Of a stretch of DNA of 64,000 nucleotides, positions 25,256 to 35,441 are shown in pieces. The DNA is from Lentisphaerae bacterium WC36. GTDB taxonomy: Bacteria > Verrucomicrobiota > Lentisphaeria > Victivallales > SZUA-371. Below the pieces are notes generated by a model, which saw only the letters and a list, made by a program, of their open reading frames with translations, was not told the DNA's origin and did no database searches. A program made the position numbers and the translations under genes. Within the stretch, counting starts at the first letter, position 1, and each line of letters starts with the position of its first letter. The stretch covers positions 682,001 through 746,000 of the forward strand of contig CP085689.1 of the NCBI GenBank assembly GCA_020683205.1, in the 5' to 3' direction.

Positions 25256-27136
25256 GTGAAAAAATCTAAAGATTTAACAAGCGGTAGCAAGACTAGAAAA
25301 AAGAAAGTTTTTTCTAGTGGTGATAGTCGTGCCTCTAAACTTGAAAATAATAATTTTAAAAAAGAGAAAGTTTTAAAGGGCGTTGCAGCTTCGCCTGGGG
25401 TTGCAATTGGACCACTTTTTACCTTAAAAAAACAGAGTACTTCGTTTTCTCTTGACCATATAGTAGAGCGAAAAGTAGATAATGTTAATGAAGAAATCAA
25501 TCGCTTTCAATCTGCAATTCATGAAACTCGTAGTCAAATTTTATCGCTTAAAAAGCATGTCTCAGAAAATGCGAATAAAGAGAGTGATGCACAAATTTTT
25601 GATGCACATTTATTAATTGTTGATGATAAAATTTTGATGGCTGAAGTTGTTGATGTCATTAAACAGGATCAGATTGCTTCAGATTTGGCATTTTATAATG
25701 TAATGAACCGCTATATTACTGCAATGTCAGCAATGCCTGATGAGTATATTAAAGAACGTGCAGCTGATATTAAAGATGTTGCTGAGCGTGTGTTACATAA
25801 TTTATGTGGCACAAGTCGGGTTGATTTAAGTAATGTTCCTAGTGATTGTGTAATTGTCGCCCATGATTTGAATCCTTCAGATACAGCGTTGCTTGATGCA
25901 TCAACAGCGTTAGGTTTTATTACAGAAGTTGGTAGTAGAACTGCTCATACTGCTATTTTGGCTCGTTCGATGCGCTTGCCGGCGGTTGTTGGGGTGCCTA
26001 ATTTAATAAGTTCTTTGGATGATGATATTTCGATAGTTATTGTCGATGGATTTGTTGGGGATGTTATTATTAACCCAACCGAAATGACTTTAGAAAAATA
26101 TGAGAAAAAGTTGGAGAAATCACAGCGATTAATGCTTGATTTTCTTGAGGAAAATAGTTTGCGGACTGAAACTATTGATGGTTATAGTATTAAACTTGAA
26201 GCAAATATTGATAATTCAAATGATGTTCAAAATGTGTTGAAGTATGGAGCAAGTGATGTTGGATTGTTCAGAACAGAGTATTTATATATTAACCGAGTAA
26301 CTTTGCCTAGTGAAGATGAGCTTTATAATGAATTTGTCAGGGTTATTAAAAAATTACCAGAGAATGCGTCAATTGTTATAAGAACTCTTGATGTTGGCGG
26401 TGATAAATTAATTGATAATATTAGTACTAATTTTGAACATAATCCTTTTTTGGGGCTAAGAGCAATTCGTCTTTGTTTGCGTGAACGTAAGGAATTGTTG
26501 CAAACTCAATTGCGGGCTATGTTGCGTGCTTCTGCTTTGGGAAAAGTGCGAATTTTATTTCCGATGGTTACTGCAGTTGAAGAAGTTGTTCAGTTGAAAA
26601 GAACGGTTGAGGAGATTAAAATTGATCTTAAGAAAAGTAGAATTGACTTTTATGAAGATGTTCGTATAGGAATCATGATTGAAACTCCAGCTGCAGCTTT
26701 AATTGCTGAAAATCTAGCATATTATGTAGATTTCTTTTGTATTGGGACAAATGATTTGGTACAATACACAATGGCTGCTGATCGTGGCAATGAGCGAGTG
26801 GCTTACCTTTATCAAGAGGCTCACCCAGCTGTTTTAAAGTTGATACATATGGTTGCTAAAGCAGCGCATAATCATGCAATACCTGTTGCGGTATGCGGGG
26901 AAGCTGCCAGTAATCCATATTATATTCCGTTTTTTATTGGACTTGGTATTTACGCTTTAAGTGTGACTCCAACTATGCTTGGTTCTGCTAAAAGAGTGAT
27001 TCGCGCTTTGAGAATGAATCAAGCTCAAGACGCGGTTTGGCATGCAATGCAGTCTAATACAGAGGAAGAAGCGCTTAACTACTCGTTTGAGTTACTGCGC
27101 AAAATTGCGCCAGATATTGTTGAGCTGATGCGATAA
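25256..27136 (+). CDS. ptsI: PTS enzyme I (phosphoenolpyruvate-protein phosphotransferase)
   Basis: A 626-residue enzyme I that autophosphorylates on PEP and passes phosphate to HPr. The active histidine is His231 in GSRTAHTAILARS. The PEP-binding barrel carries GLFRTEYLY, DVGGDK, LGLRAIR, MIETPAA, GTNDLVQYTMAADR and the active Cys in AVCGEAAS. Enteric enzyme I has about 575 residues. The extra length is a basic, Ser/Lys-rich N-terminal extension of about 45 residues before KGVAASPG. The GTG start at 25256 has no nearby ribosome site, so the extension should be treated with caution. It lies downstream of ptsH and is probably co-transcribed. Confidence 0.94.
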   Translation: MKKSKDLTSGSKTRKKKVFSSGDSRASKLENNNFKKEKVLKGVAASPGVAIGPLFTLKKQSTSFSLDHIVERKVDNVNEEINRFQSAIHETRSQILSLKKHVSENANKESDAQIFDAHLLIVDDKILMAEVVDVIKQDQIASDLAFYNVMNRYITAMSAMPDEYIKERAADIKDVAERVLHNLCGTSRVDLSNVPSDCVIVAHDLNPSDTALLDASTALGFITEVGSRTAHTAILARSMRLPAVVGVPNLISSLDDDISIVIVDGFVGDVIINPTEMTLEKYEKKLEKSQRLMLDFLEENSLRTETIDGYSIKLEANIDNSNDVQNVLKYGASDVGLFRTEYLYINRVTLPSEDELYNEFVRVIKKLPENASIVIRTLDVGGDKLIDNISTNFEHNPFLGLRAIRLCLRERKELLQTQLRAMLRASALGKVRILFPMVTAVEEVVQLKRTVEEIKIDLKKSRIDFYEDVRIGIMIETPAAALIAENLAYYVDFFCIGTNDLVQYTMAADRGNERVAYLYQEAHPAVLKLIHMVAKAAHNHAIPVAVCGEAASNPYYIPFFIGLGIYALSVTPTMLGSAKRVIRALRMNQAQDAVWHAMQSNTEEEALNYSFELLRKIAPDIVELMR

Positions 27137-27615
27137 TTTTTAAATAGGTGAATATGTGTAAAAAATGCACGATTTGCTAGGGGGATTGCTGTGCAAGATA
27201 TGCGCAGTGCTTTCTTTTGAAGTTAATTTAAATTTAAATTGATAAATTCTAGTCTTGTAAAGAATATATCTTTTAAAAATTTGTAAAGAAATTTGTATAT
27301 AAAAGTAAATTTCAGGAATATACTGTCAAATTTATTTGAAATTTAGAACTTGGCATTTTATTTGCTGTAACTACAAAGACGTTTTGGATGAAATATTAAT
27401 TAAAATTGACAAAAAATATTGACTAAATTTCAAAAATGTGTTATCATTACAAATTATTTATAGATGATTTTTTTTAGATTAATTTATAGATTTTTTGTAT
27501 TTTTGAAATTTTTGTTGATATTTAAGAATAATAATATGGTAAGTTTTTTAACTATTTATTACTAGAGTAATAATTAGTTAGGAATATAGCAAGACTATTT
27601 GTTAGGAGAAGAGAA
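27137..27615. other. 479-bp non-coding stretch with T2SS operon promoter
   Basis: No gene seen. A promoter candidate TTGACT 27419-27424 / TATCAT 27442-27447 (17-nt spacer) faces the secretion operon and gives a leader of about 160 nt. Another TTGACA lies at 27406-27411. Just after ptsI a G/C-richer patch (27163-27210) could form a loose hairpin (gcac / gtgc), but it is not a clear terminator. Confidence 0.5.
27419..27447 (+). promoter_or_regulatory. Putative promoter of the T2SS operon
   Basis: TTGACT and TATCAT with a 17-nt spacer, the best-placed promoter upstream of the first secretion gene. The start near 27454 would leave a long A/T-rich leader. Confidence 0.5.
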
Positions 27616-29184
27616 TTGTTAACAACACAAGTACACAGTGCCGTCTATTGGGTTGGCGAATTTGCCTGCGCAGTTAGTATGGTAAAAAGTAGGCATGGCA
27701 TTAAAGTAGTTAATAGTGCTTCGTGCGAAATTGAAAATGGAGATTTACAGTCAGCTCTGCAACATGTATGCGATAAAATAAACTTTTCTAAATCACATTT
27801 TAATATTTTATGCGGGGATATGGGAAATAGTATTGTTTTTGACCTAGAATTACCTTTGATATCAGCAAAAGATATTGAATCAATGCTTGATTTTGAGGTT
27901 GTACAGCGTTTGCCAGTTTCTTTAGAATATATAAAAAGACAATGGCGCGTTGTTAAAACTTTTGATGATAATGGCGTAAAAAAGCAAGTTGTGCGTGTTG
28001 TTGTTATTAATCTAAAAGATTGGAATGATAATTTAGAAATCTTAAGCAATTTGAATTTTAAAGCTGATATTATTACGTCAATAAAGTTAGTCATTGACCC
28101 TATATGTGAGAATAAAGATGTGGCAATTTATGGTTTGATGGACAATTTTATTTGGCAGGCCAATGAGCATTGTAAGCGTGAAGTCATTGCGGCTGATGCT
28201 ACGACTTTTGAATTTAAGGAACGAGATTTCCGTCAAAATATAATATCTCAAATTGAAAATTTTCCGAGTTGTAAAAATGATTTTGAGCGTAATGCTTTTT
28301 GTTGCGCAATTATTGCTTCGCTATACTCATTTTCTCCAGATTGTGCTAAAGATAAAAGCATAGTAGCAGCTACCCCAAAAGACTTTCGAGTAAAAAGAAA
28401 TGTGAAACAAAAAGCTTTTGCGGCTCTTTTGACTTTTTTGATTATTATCGCAGCCATTATTCTTTCAATTCCTAATGAAAAGAAAAAAGTAGTAAAAAAA
28501 ACAAAAATAGTTTCAAAAGAATTAACTGCATTGAGAAAAGAAGTTGCCAAACTACAGGAAGAAAATATTAAGTTAAAACGTTTAACAACAACTTTAAGCT
28601 CATTTGATAAGGGCAATAAAAAGAGCTTGCAATTAACAAAAGTCTTGCTTTATTTAGGCAAAAATTTGCCTCGCTACTGTTGGGTTAATAATTTGCGTCA
28701 AAATGGTGGAATTTTGGATTTTAGTGTAACATCATATACGAATCAGGATAAAATTTTAGAAGATTTAGCAAAAGTTCCCAAAATTGATAATAAAAGCCTA
28801 CGTAAATATGCTAAAAAGGATGATTCTGTTTTTGTTAGTATGCGAGCGATTTGGTTTGATTTAACTGCTGGCAATGCTAAAGGTGGTGCTAATAGCGCAG
28901 CAACTCGCGGTTTTGGTGGTATGAATGATAGTGAAAAAGATGACGCACGTAAAAATAAAGTTGACTATAGTGCATGGAATTCAATGGAAGACGTTAAAAA
29001 TGCGTTTCGTGATCCTGTGGCAAGAAATAATTTATTCCTAAACATGAAAGATGATCCAGAATATGCTAAAGGAGTGATTGATAAAGTTAAATCAATTGAT
29101 CCAAAGGCGGGAGAACGTATGGGTAAAATGTATGAAAAAGTAAAATCTGGTGCTTTTGGTGGAGGCCGAGGTAAGGGGCATTAA
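27616..29184 (+). CDS. gspL: T2SS assembly-platform protein, GspL-like (PilM-PilN type)
   Basis: A 522-residue bitopic protein opening the T2SS operon. Residues about 1-255 have the actin-like fold expected of GspL/PilM cytoplasmic domains. One membrane segment (about 273-291; ALLTFLIIIAAIILSIP) follows, then a Lys-rich coiled coil (about 295-335) and a small periplasmic domain. This is the GspL plan, equal to a PilM-PilN fusion, and it should anchor the ATPase GspE to the inner membrane. A roughly 100-residue Gly/Asp/Lys-rich C-terminal tail is unusual. The TTG start has a good upstream site (aggagaagag). Assignment rests on layout and operon position more than on motifs. Confidence 0.7.
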   Translation: MLTTQVHSAVYWVGEFACAVSMVKSRHGIKVVNSASCEIENGDLQSALQHVCDKINFSKSHFNILCGDMGNSIVFDLELPLISAKDIESMLDFEVVQRLPVSLEYIKRQWRVVKTFDDNGVKKQVVRVVVINLKDWNDNLEILSNLNFKADIITSIKLVIDPICENKDVAIYGLMDNFIWQANEHCKREVIAADATTFEFKERDFRQNIISQIENFPSCKNDFERNAFCCAIIASLYSFSPDCAKDKSIVAATPKDFRVKRNVKQKAFAALLTFLIIIAAIILSIPNEKKKVVKKTKIVSKELTALRKEVAKLQEENIKLKRLTTTLSSFDKGNKKSLQLTKVLLYLGKNLPRYCWVNNLRQNGGILDFSVTSYTNQDKILEDLAKVPKIDNKSLRKYAKKDDSVFVSMRAIWFDLTAGNAKGGANSAATRGFGGMNDSEKDDARKNKVDYSAWNSMEDVKNAFRDPVARNNLFLNMKDDPEYAKGVIDKVKSIDPKAGERMGKMYEKVKSGAFGGGRGKGH

Positions 29185-29262
29185 AACAGCAAGTTACCTA
29201 TTAACAAAATTTAAAGAGTATACCGTAGTACTTTGTACTAGCTAAAATAAAAGGACTGTAAA

Positions 29263-30198
29263 ATGTTTTCCAAATTAATAAATGAAATAAAACAAAATAA
29301 AAAGCTAATGTGGGCGGTGATAAGTATACCTGTTTTAGTGTTAATTGCAGGACAGTCAATTTATACTGAATTTTTTGCCGAACAAGATGTTGCAGTTGTG
29401 AAAAAAGTTAGCGCTAATTCAAAAAAAGGCAGTTTAAAAAATAAAACTAAAAATAAAACAATTGCACAAAAAGCAAAAACAAAGGGAAAAAATGTTAAAA
29501 AAGTAGTAAGTTTTAAAGAAAAATATGCTAAAATGTCAGAGAAAGACTTAATAAAAGAAAAAGAAAAATTACTTAAAGAAAAACAAAAAATTGAAGAAGG
29601 AAATAAGAAATTTATTGAGCAAAATAAAAATAAATTTTGGTTGTATTCTTCACACGGTGATCCTATTATTGCTTTACCAACAATGATTGAAAAAATTGCT
29701 AAAGAATTGGATTTGAAAATAGCATCTTTAAATGGTATTAGACGAGCTCGTGGTGGAAAAGGATATGATACTGTTGAGGTTACGGTTTCATGTATTAAAG
29801 ATATGGATACTGTTATTAAATTTTTAAACAAGTTAGAAAATGGAAATCCAAAAGTTTATTGGAGTAAAAGTTCAATTAAGCCGTATCGTTCGACAAACTC
29901 AACTATCTCTTTTAATGGAACAGCGAATATTATGCTTTTAACAGATAATGATATTGGTAAGATGATTCAAGGAGATAAGTGGAAAACTCCTCCAGCAGAT
30001 GTGAAAAGTGTAGGTAGTAGTTCTCCACCTTCAAGAAATAAAGGCAAGAATACCGCTGCAAAAACTACCACTTTGCCCAATAAAAATAATCATAATGGTA
30101 TGATAAAGCACCGTTTAAATAATGCAAATAATAATTCAAAAAATAGTTCAAAAGCTACCAAAAACAGACACGGTGGTAAAAGAAGAAATCGTCAATAA
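29263..30198 (+). CDS. T2SS inner-membrane protein, GspM/PilO-like (tentative)
   Basis: A 311-residue bitopic protein: membrane segment about 17-36, Lys-rich linker, coiled coil (about 90-125; heavily Lys/Glu), then a small alpha/beta domain (about 130-230) with DTVEVTVSCIKDMDTVIKFLNKLE, the pattern of ferredoxin-like GspM/PilO domains. A disordered Asn/Lys/Ser-rich tail follows. Located between the GspL-like and GspC-like genes, it fits GspM by position. Sequence signal alone is weak. The strong positive charge of its tail and linker is notable. Confidence 0.6.
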   Translation: MFSKLINEIKQNKKLMWAVISIPVLVLIAGQSIYTEFFAEQDVAVVKKVSANSKKGSLKNKTKNKTIAQKAKTKGKNVKKVVSFKEKYAKMSEKDLIKEKEKLLKEKQKIEEGNKKFIEQNKNKFWLYSSHGDPIIALPTMIEKIAKELDLKIASLNGIRRARGGKGYDTVEVTVSCIKDMDTVIKFLNKLENGNPKVYWSKSSIKPYRSTNSTISFNGTANIMLLTDNDIGKMIQGDKWKTPPADVKSVGSSSPPSRNKGKNTAAKTTTLPNKNNHNGMIKHRLNNANNNSKNSSKATKNRHGGKRRNRQ

Positions 30199-30219
30199 TA
30201 AAGATAGAGATGAATAATA

Positions 30220-31350
30220 ATGAAAAAATCATTTTTAAAATATGGTAATTTTTTTGGAGTGTTAATTTTGATTGGTTTAGTTTTTGCCATTTATATGGAA
30301 AAATTTTACAAACCAGATACCATTGACGCAGTGGTAAAAAAGAAAAAAATTAGTACTCAAAAAGACAGTAAAAAAGAATTAAAGCCTGATGATTTAAAAA
30401 CGGTTACAAAAAAAGAAAGTCCTGTAAAAGAGGTGATTAATAGTAAAGAGAAAAGAAAAAATGATTTGGTTAATAAAAAATCAGATAAGGTGGTTAAAAA
30501 AGTTGAAAATTCAGCAGCTAATCCACCTGCGATAAAAAAGGAAAATGCTACTATTGAGGATGAGCCAATTTCTTTAACTGAAGCGGTTAGTTTGGCTCAA
30601 GAAAAAGTTAAAAAAGAGGAATTATCTTTTGCTGAAGCAAGAAATAAAGAGCGCTTGAATAGAATTATAGATGATAAACTTTTTGTTCCATATCGTGGGT
30701 CAAAAGTAGTTGGACCAAGTGGTGAAGAAATGCCAACGATGGTTGCTCCAAAAAATTTAGAATTAATTGGAATTTGTGCAATGGGTGGAGAAGAAGGAGC
30801 AATGATTAATGTTCCTCAGCGTAAAGCAATTGATCAAGCTGAGGTATTAAAGCGTCTTAAAAAATTAGGAAGTGACGAATGGGCTAAATGGATGGTTGAC
30901 AATTTTATGCAAGGCGGTAAGCAAAAATTGAATATTGAATTACCAAAAAATGATGCTAAAGCCGCAGCTGAATGGAAAGCTGTTATGGATGATATTTTTG
31001 TTGAATTAGAATACAATAAAGTATTTTTCTCAATCGGTGAGGAAGTTTATGATGAATTCATTCTCGCAGGTTTGCTTTCTGACGGAGTGATTTTAACGAA
31101 AGGTAGTCAAGAGTATTTTTTACCTCTAGTTGCTAGTAGTAGATCTGGGCTACATAGAATGCAGCAAGAAGTTTTACATCAAGAAAGAAAACATTGGGAA
31201 AATTGGTCGTATTTATACCGTCAACAAAGACGAATTTATATTGAAAATTATATTAACAAATATATAACTAATAATAATAATAAACGTAAAAGAGGGTCTT
31301 ATTGGGCCAATCCTTATAATTTTGGATCAGGCAAATCCCCAACATGGTAG
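30220..31350 (+). CDS. T2SS GspC/PilP-like protein
   Basis: A 376-residue bitopic protein with membrane segment about 8-26, a Lys-rich disordered linker (about 35-115), and a pair of segments resembling the GspC/PilP homology region: LELIGICAMGGEEGAMINV (about 183-201) and, later, VFFSIGEEVYDEFIL-(x)9-LTKGSQEYFLPL (about 268-303). The region between them is an insertion of about 65 residues not usual in the family. GspC/PilP links the inner-membrane platform to the secretin N0 domain; the next gene is the secretin, as expected. The last 70 residues are basic and Asn/Tyr-rich. Confidence 0.65.
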   Translation: MKKSFLKYGNFFGVLILIGLVFAIYMEKFYKPDTIDAVVKKKKISTQKDSKKELKPDDLKTVTKKESPVKEVINSKEKRKNDLVNKKSDKVVKKVENSAANPPAIKKENATIEDEPISLTEAVSLAQEKVKKEELSFAEARNKERLNRIIDDKLFVPYRGSKVVGPSGEEMPTMVAPKNLELIGICAMGGEEGAMINVPQRKAIDQAEVLKRLKKLGSDEWAKWMVDNFMQGGKQKLNIELPKNDAKAAAEWKAVMDDIFVELEYNKVFFSIGEEVYDEFILAGLLSDGVILTKGSQEYFLPLVASSRSGLHRMQQEVLHQERKHWENWSYLYRQQRRIYIENYINKYITNNNNKRKRGSYWANPYNFGSGKSPTW

Positions 31351-31507
31351 AATGTAAAAGTAAAAATATAGCTGAACATTAAAAGTAACAAAATAATAAT
31401 ATAAGATATAAGATTAACTGAGATTATTAGATTGTAAATGATTAAAAATTAATGATTTTTTAAAAAAGGAAAATTTTATTTAAAATTAAAGATTAGGTAA
31501 TAATATT

Positions 31508-33820
31508 ATGAATTTTAAAAGTAAATGGCAAAATTATAAAGCAAATAGAATCTTTTTTGCTTTGAGCTTAGTTTCACTATTAAGTGGTATTAGTGGTTGT
31601 GAAACTCTTGATGAATATAAGGAGCGTCAAGAGCGTATTAAAATTGAAAAAGAAAATGCATCAAGTGAATTGTTCAGACTTCCAGCAGAATATAATGCTG
31701 ATAAAAGCTATGTGGAGGAAAGTTTAACTAATGATAAAAATGTTCATGACGACTTAATTGAGCCATTGAATCATTTAGATCCAAAAGTGCGTGAAAAAGT
31801 TGCTTCTTTAAATAAAGATTTGAACGTTAAAGTGGTTCGAGATAAAGCATTGGAAAAAGTTTCAAAAGCAAAAACGCCATTTTACATGTCCTTAATTTCT
31901 AAAGGGGATCCGCTAAAGAAAATTTCAATTCGCTTTAATGCAGCTACGATTGCTGATATTATTCCAGTCTTTTCTCGTGAATTAAATTTTTCATATATAA
32001 TTGACCCAGCAATTCAGGGTGCGGTTACAATGTCACTAGACGATGAATTAAAAGAATCAGAATTATGGCAAATGTTTGAGCAGATTTTAACAAGCGCTGG
32101 TGCTTATTGTACATTAGAGGATAATATTGTTCATATTAAACCAATTACAAGCATGCCAGGTGAAAGGTTGATGTTAACTGGATCTGAAGAACATGCTAAT
32201 GTTGAAACTCAAATTTTTCCAATTAAAAATGCTTCAGCAAAAGATGTTTTAGTTCAAATTTTGCCATTTATGACAAAAGGTGCTTCAGCGATTGAGTTAA
32301 TGCGCCAGAATGCTGTTGTTATTGTTGAAACTCCAAAAAATATGAATAAAATTCGTGAATTGATTAATATCCTTGATCGCAAAAATAAAGCAGGTTGGTC
32401 ACAATCTGTTATTCAATGTTATAATATGAATGCGTCGCAGATTCGTAATGAATTATCTGAAATTATGCCTGTTTTAGGATTTCCTATTAATATTGGAGAA
32501 TTAACTAATGATCCAGGTGCTATTCATTTAATTAGTGTTGATCGCTTGCAGGTTATTGTTGCTTCTGCTGCTAATGATGAAGCTTTAAATGAATTAAAAC
32601 GTTGGACTTCTCTTTTAGACCGTGCAGATGTTGGAGAACAAGAACGTGTTTATATTTATAATGTTGTTAACAATAGTGCTCAAGATTTAGCAAGCGTTCT
32701 AAGTGTTGTTTTTGAAGCTGATGGAAATATGCTAGAAATTAACAAAGATTCACAAAATAAATCAACTAAAAATTTACCGACCGCAAAAGGTAAAAATAAC
32801 AATAATAGAAGTTTAGAGAATGGAACTAAAAATATTCCAGAGGCACAAGGTGCAAATATTTTCGAGCAACAAGTAAAAGTTTTTGCAGATGCAGTTCACA
32901 ATCGTTTAGTTATTAGAACAACCCCGAGAACCTATGCGATGGTAAAAGCTATTTTACAGCGTTTAGATACTGTTCCAAGTCAAGTTTTACTCAAAGTTAT
33001 AGTACTTGAAGTTACTCTTGATAAGAATACTGAACTTGGTTTGGAATTTGGTGGAAAAGCTGGAGGTAGTGTATGGAATATTAATTGGGACAATTTACAG
33101 CCAAATAATGAAAATCCTCAATCTGGTGGAACTTTAAATTATGATAGTGATAGTTTTATGGCTTATTTACGTGCTGTTGCAGGAAAAAATAATCTTAGGG
33201 TTATCTCAAGCCCTCAATTGGTTGTTAAGAATAACAGTACCGCAAAAATTAAAGTAGGTCAGCAAGTGCCGCTAATTCAAAGTACATTATCAGAAATTAA
33301 CAATCCTAATAGTTATAACAGGACTTATAATTATGAAGATACTGGTATTATTTTTGAAGTTACCCCAGAAATTAACAAGGGTGATTTAATTTCATTAGAA
33401 ATGTCGCAAACTGTTTCTAGTGCAAAGAAAAATACTTTAACTATTGATAGCCAAGCACTGTTAATTCAAGAACGTGTTATTGAAACTTCGTTGTCACTGC
33501 GTAACAATAGAACGCTAATTGTCGGAGGATTAATTCAAGAAAATATTGAAGAAAATTTGAGCTCTTTACCTTGGATTGCTGATGTACCATTTTTAAATTG
33601 GATATTTGGTGATAACCAGAGAACTGAAAGCCGCACTGAAATGTTGGTTTTAATTACTGCTAAGATTGTTAAAGAAGATAGTAAGTTAGAAGATTTAGTT
33701 AAGCGTTATCAGGATTCGGCAGAGCTAATTCTTAACTTTGAATCAAGCAATAGAGAAAGAGCAAAGAAAATTCGTCAACGTCAAATCGAAGATAGGGAAC
33801 GAAAAGTATGGTGGGAGTAA
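31508..33820 (+). CDS. gspD: T2SS secretin GspD, lipobox-bearing
   Basis: A 770-residue outer-membrane secretin forming the exit channel. The leader ends in ISGC (Cys31), so the mature protein is probably lipidated (a liposecretin), which could replace a pilotin. Periplasmic N0-N3 domains occupy about 130-500, with an Asn/Lys-rich insertion at about 415-445. The beta-barrel domain (about 500-740) has VLLKVIVLEVTLDKNTELGLEF, VGQQVPLIQ, TGIIFEVTPEI, TLIVGGLIQE and WIADVPFLNWIFG. The 3' end overlaps gspE by 13 nt, showing tight coupling. Confidence 0.95.
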   Translation: MNFKSKWQNYKANRIFFALSLVSLLSGISGCETLDEYKERQERIKIEKENASSELFRLPAEYNADKSYVEESLTNDKNVHDDLIEPLNHLDPKVREKVASLNKDLNVKVVRDKALEKVSKAKTPFYMSLISKGDPLKKISIRFNAATIADIIPVFSRELNFSYIIDPAIQGAVTMSLDDELKESELWQMFEQILTSAGAYCTLEDNIVHIKPITSMPGERLMLTGSEEHANVETQIFPIKNASAKDVLVQILPFMTKGASAIELMRQNAVVIVETPKNMNKIRELINILDRKNKAGWSQSVIQCYNMNASQIRNELSEIMPVLGFPINIGELTNDPGAIHLISVDRLQVIVASAANDEALNELKRWTSLLDRADVGEQERVYIYNVVNNSAQDLASVLSVVFEADGNMLEINKDSQNKSTKNLPTAKGKNNNNRSLENGTKNIPEAQGANIFEQQVKVFADAVHNRLVIRTTPRTYAMVKAILQRLDTVPSQVLLKVIVLEVTLDKNTELGLEFGGKAGGSVWNINWDNLQPNNENPQSGGTLNYDSDSFMAYLRAVAGKNNLRVISSPQLVVKNNSTAKIKVGQQVPLIQSTLSEINNPNSYNRTYNYEDTGIIFEVTPEINKGDLISLEMSQTVSSAKKNTLTIDSQALLIQERVIETSLSLRNNRTLIVGGLIQENIEENLSSLPWIADVPFLNWIFGDNQRTESRTEMLVLITAKIVKEDSKLEDLVKRYQDSAELILNFESSNRERAKKIRQRQIEDRERKVWWE

Positions 33821-35427
33821 ACATTGCAAACGGAGCGTTAGATAGAGTAGTTGATATTTTAGCAAACGATTATGGAGCTTACCGTGAAAAGGCTGAACGC
33901 TTTAGTAATAAGCGTTCAGAATTAGATTGGAGTCTATGTAGTGATGGTATTTTTTCTGAGTCAGATTTAATGGTTGCATATTCCACTGCATGTGGTATTG
34001 ATGTTCTTGAAGAAGAGGATATGCATAATGACTTTAAAAAATACCCTAGTTTAACTTTAGAATATTTAAATACTCATTGTATTATTCCGTATGAATGGAA
34101 TGAAGAAACAACAGAGCTAACTTTATTAATTGCAGATCCATATTCAGTTAGCAAGCTATTATACCATTTTAAGAATTTTTTCAAGCGTGATATTGTGGTT
34201 AAATTGACTCGACGTAGCTTAATTGAACGCATGATAAATATGGTTTATAACGAAGATAGTGAAGCAGCTGATATGGAATCTCACGATGATAGTGAAGAGA
34301 CACTTCGTTCGTTGGCTAGTGAAGCAAAAATTGTTCGTTTGGTGAATGAAATGTTTTCGCGTGCTGTCGAAATGCGAGCTAGTGATATTCATATTGAACC
34401 AGAAGAAACTCGGATGGTGATTCGTTTTAGGGTTGATGGTATTTTAAGTGAATATTTAGTTTGTCCATTGAGTCAATATCCAGCGATTGCATCACGTATT
34501 AAATTAGTTGGCGGTCTTAATATTGCTGAGAGCCGTCGACCTCAAGATGGTAGAACCCAAATCTATGTTGGACGGCAAGATATGGATATTCGTATTAGTA
34601 CATTGCCGACGATGAGTGGTGAAAGTATTGTATTGCGTATTTTGCGTAAAGATGCTATTGCTTTTGATTTAAGCGTAATTGGTATGCTTGGAGATATGCA
34701 AGAAAAGTTCGAAAAATTAATTAAAATTCCACATGGTATTTTACTGGTAGTAGGTCCAACTGGTAGTGGTAAGACTACGACTTTATATAGCGCGATGTCA
34801 TTATTAAATGACGTAAAACGTAAAATTATTACTATTGAAGATCCTGTAGAGTATCAAATGGATCGTTTAACGCAGGTGCAGGTTAATTCAAATATTGGTT
34901 TAACATTTGCTAATGGCTTGCGTTCAATTGTTCGTCAGGATCCTGATGTTATTCTAGTGGGAGAAATTCGTGATAAAGAAACTGCGGAGATTGCCATTAA
35001 TGCAGCGTTAACGGGGCATTTGGTTTTAAGTACACTGCATACAAATGATGCTGCCGGAGCAATTAGTAGATTGCTTGATATGGGAGTTGAAGGATTTTTG
35101 GTTGCTTCCTCACTGTTTGGCGTATTATCTCAGCGTTTGGTGCGAAAAGTATGTTCTGAATGTAGTGGTGATGGCAAAAATGAAGATGGTAGCAAATGTA
35201 AAAAATGTAATGGCAGTGGCTTTAGTGGGCGTTGCGGTATTTTTGAATTATTAACTGTTAACGAAGAAATGCGTCGTGCGATTTCTCGTAACGCACCAAG
35301 TAGCGAAATTGCTCAAATTGCAGTTGATAATGGCATGACTCCATTGATGGATGACGGTTTGAGAAAGGCTCAATTAGGAATGACAACACGCGCTGAAGTT
35401 ACTCGTGCAGCGGTTGATGCAACATAG
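33808..35427 (+). CDS. gspE: T2SS ATPase GspE
   Basis: A 539-residue secretion ATPase that powers pseudopilus assembly. The N-terminal domain (about 1-150) is followed by a RecA-like ATPase with SDIHIEP, Walker A GPTGSGKTT, the Asp box ITIEDPVEYQM, Walker B-like RQDPDVILVGEIRD, and LSTLHTNDAAGAI. A tetracysteine zinc module (CSECSGDG, then CKKCNGSG) sits near 450-472, as in GspE/PilB. The start lies inside gspD. Full catalytic set, so activity is expected. Confidence 0.96.
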   Translation: MVGVNIANGALDRVVDILANDYGAYREKAERFSNKRSELDWSLCSDGIFSESDLMVAYSTACGIDVLEEEDMHNDFKKYPSLTLEYLNTHCIIPYEWNEETTELTLLIADPYSVSKLLYHFKNFFKRDIVVKLTRRSLIERMINMVYNEDSEAADMESHDDSEETLRSLASEAKIVRLVNEMFSRAVEMRASDIHIEPEETRMVIRFRVDGILSEYLVCPLSQYPAIASRIKLVGGLNIAESRRPQDGRTQIYVGRQDMDIRISTLPTMSGESIVLRILRKDAIAFDLSVIGMLGDMQEKFEKLIKIPHGILLVVGPTGSGKTTTLYSAMSLLNDVKRKIITIEDPVEYQMDRLTQVQVNSNIGLTFANGLRSIVRQDPDVILVGEIRDKETAEIAINAALTGHLVLSTLHTNDAAGAISRLLDMGVEGFLVASSLFGVLSQRLVRKVCSECSGDGKNEDGSKCKKCNGSGFSGRCGIFELLTVNEEMRRAISRNAPSSEIAQIAVDNGMTPLMDDGLRKAQLGMTTRAEVTRAAVDAT

Positions 35428-35441
35428 TTTTGAGGTAAACA

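Noticed and set aside
27163-27210. Hairpin after ptsI as a terminator
   Set aside because: The stem (gcac / gtgc) is short with a large loop and no T-run follows directly.
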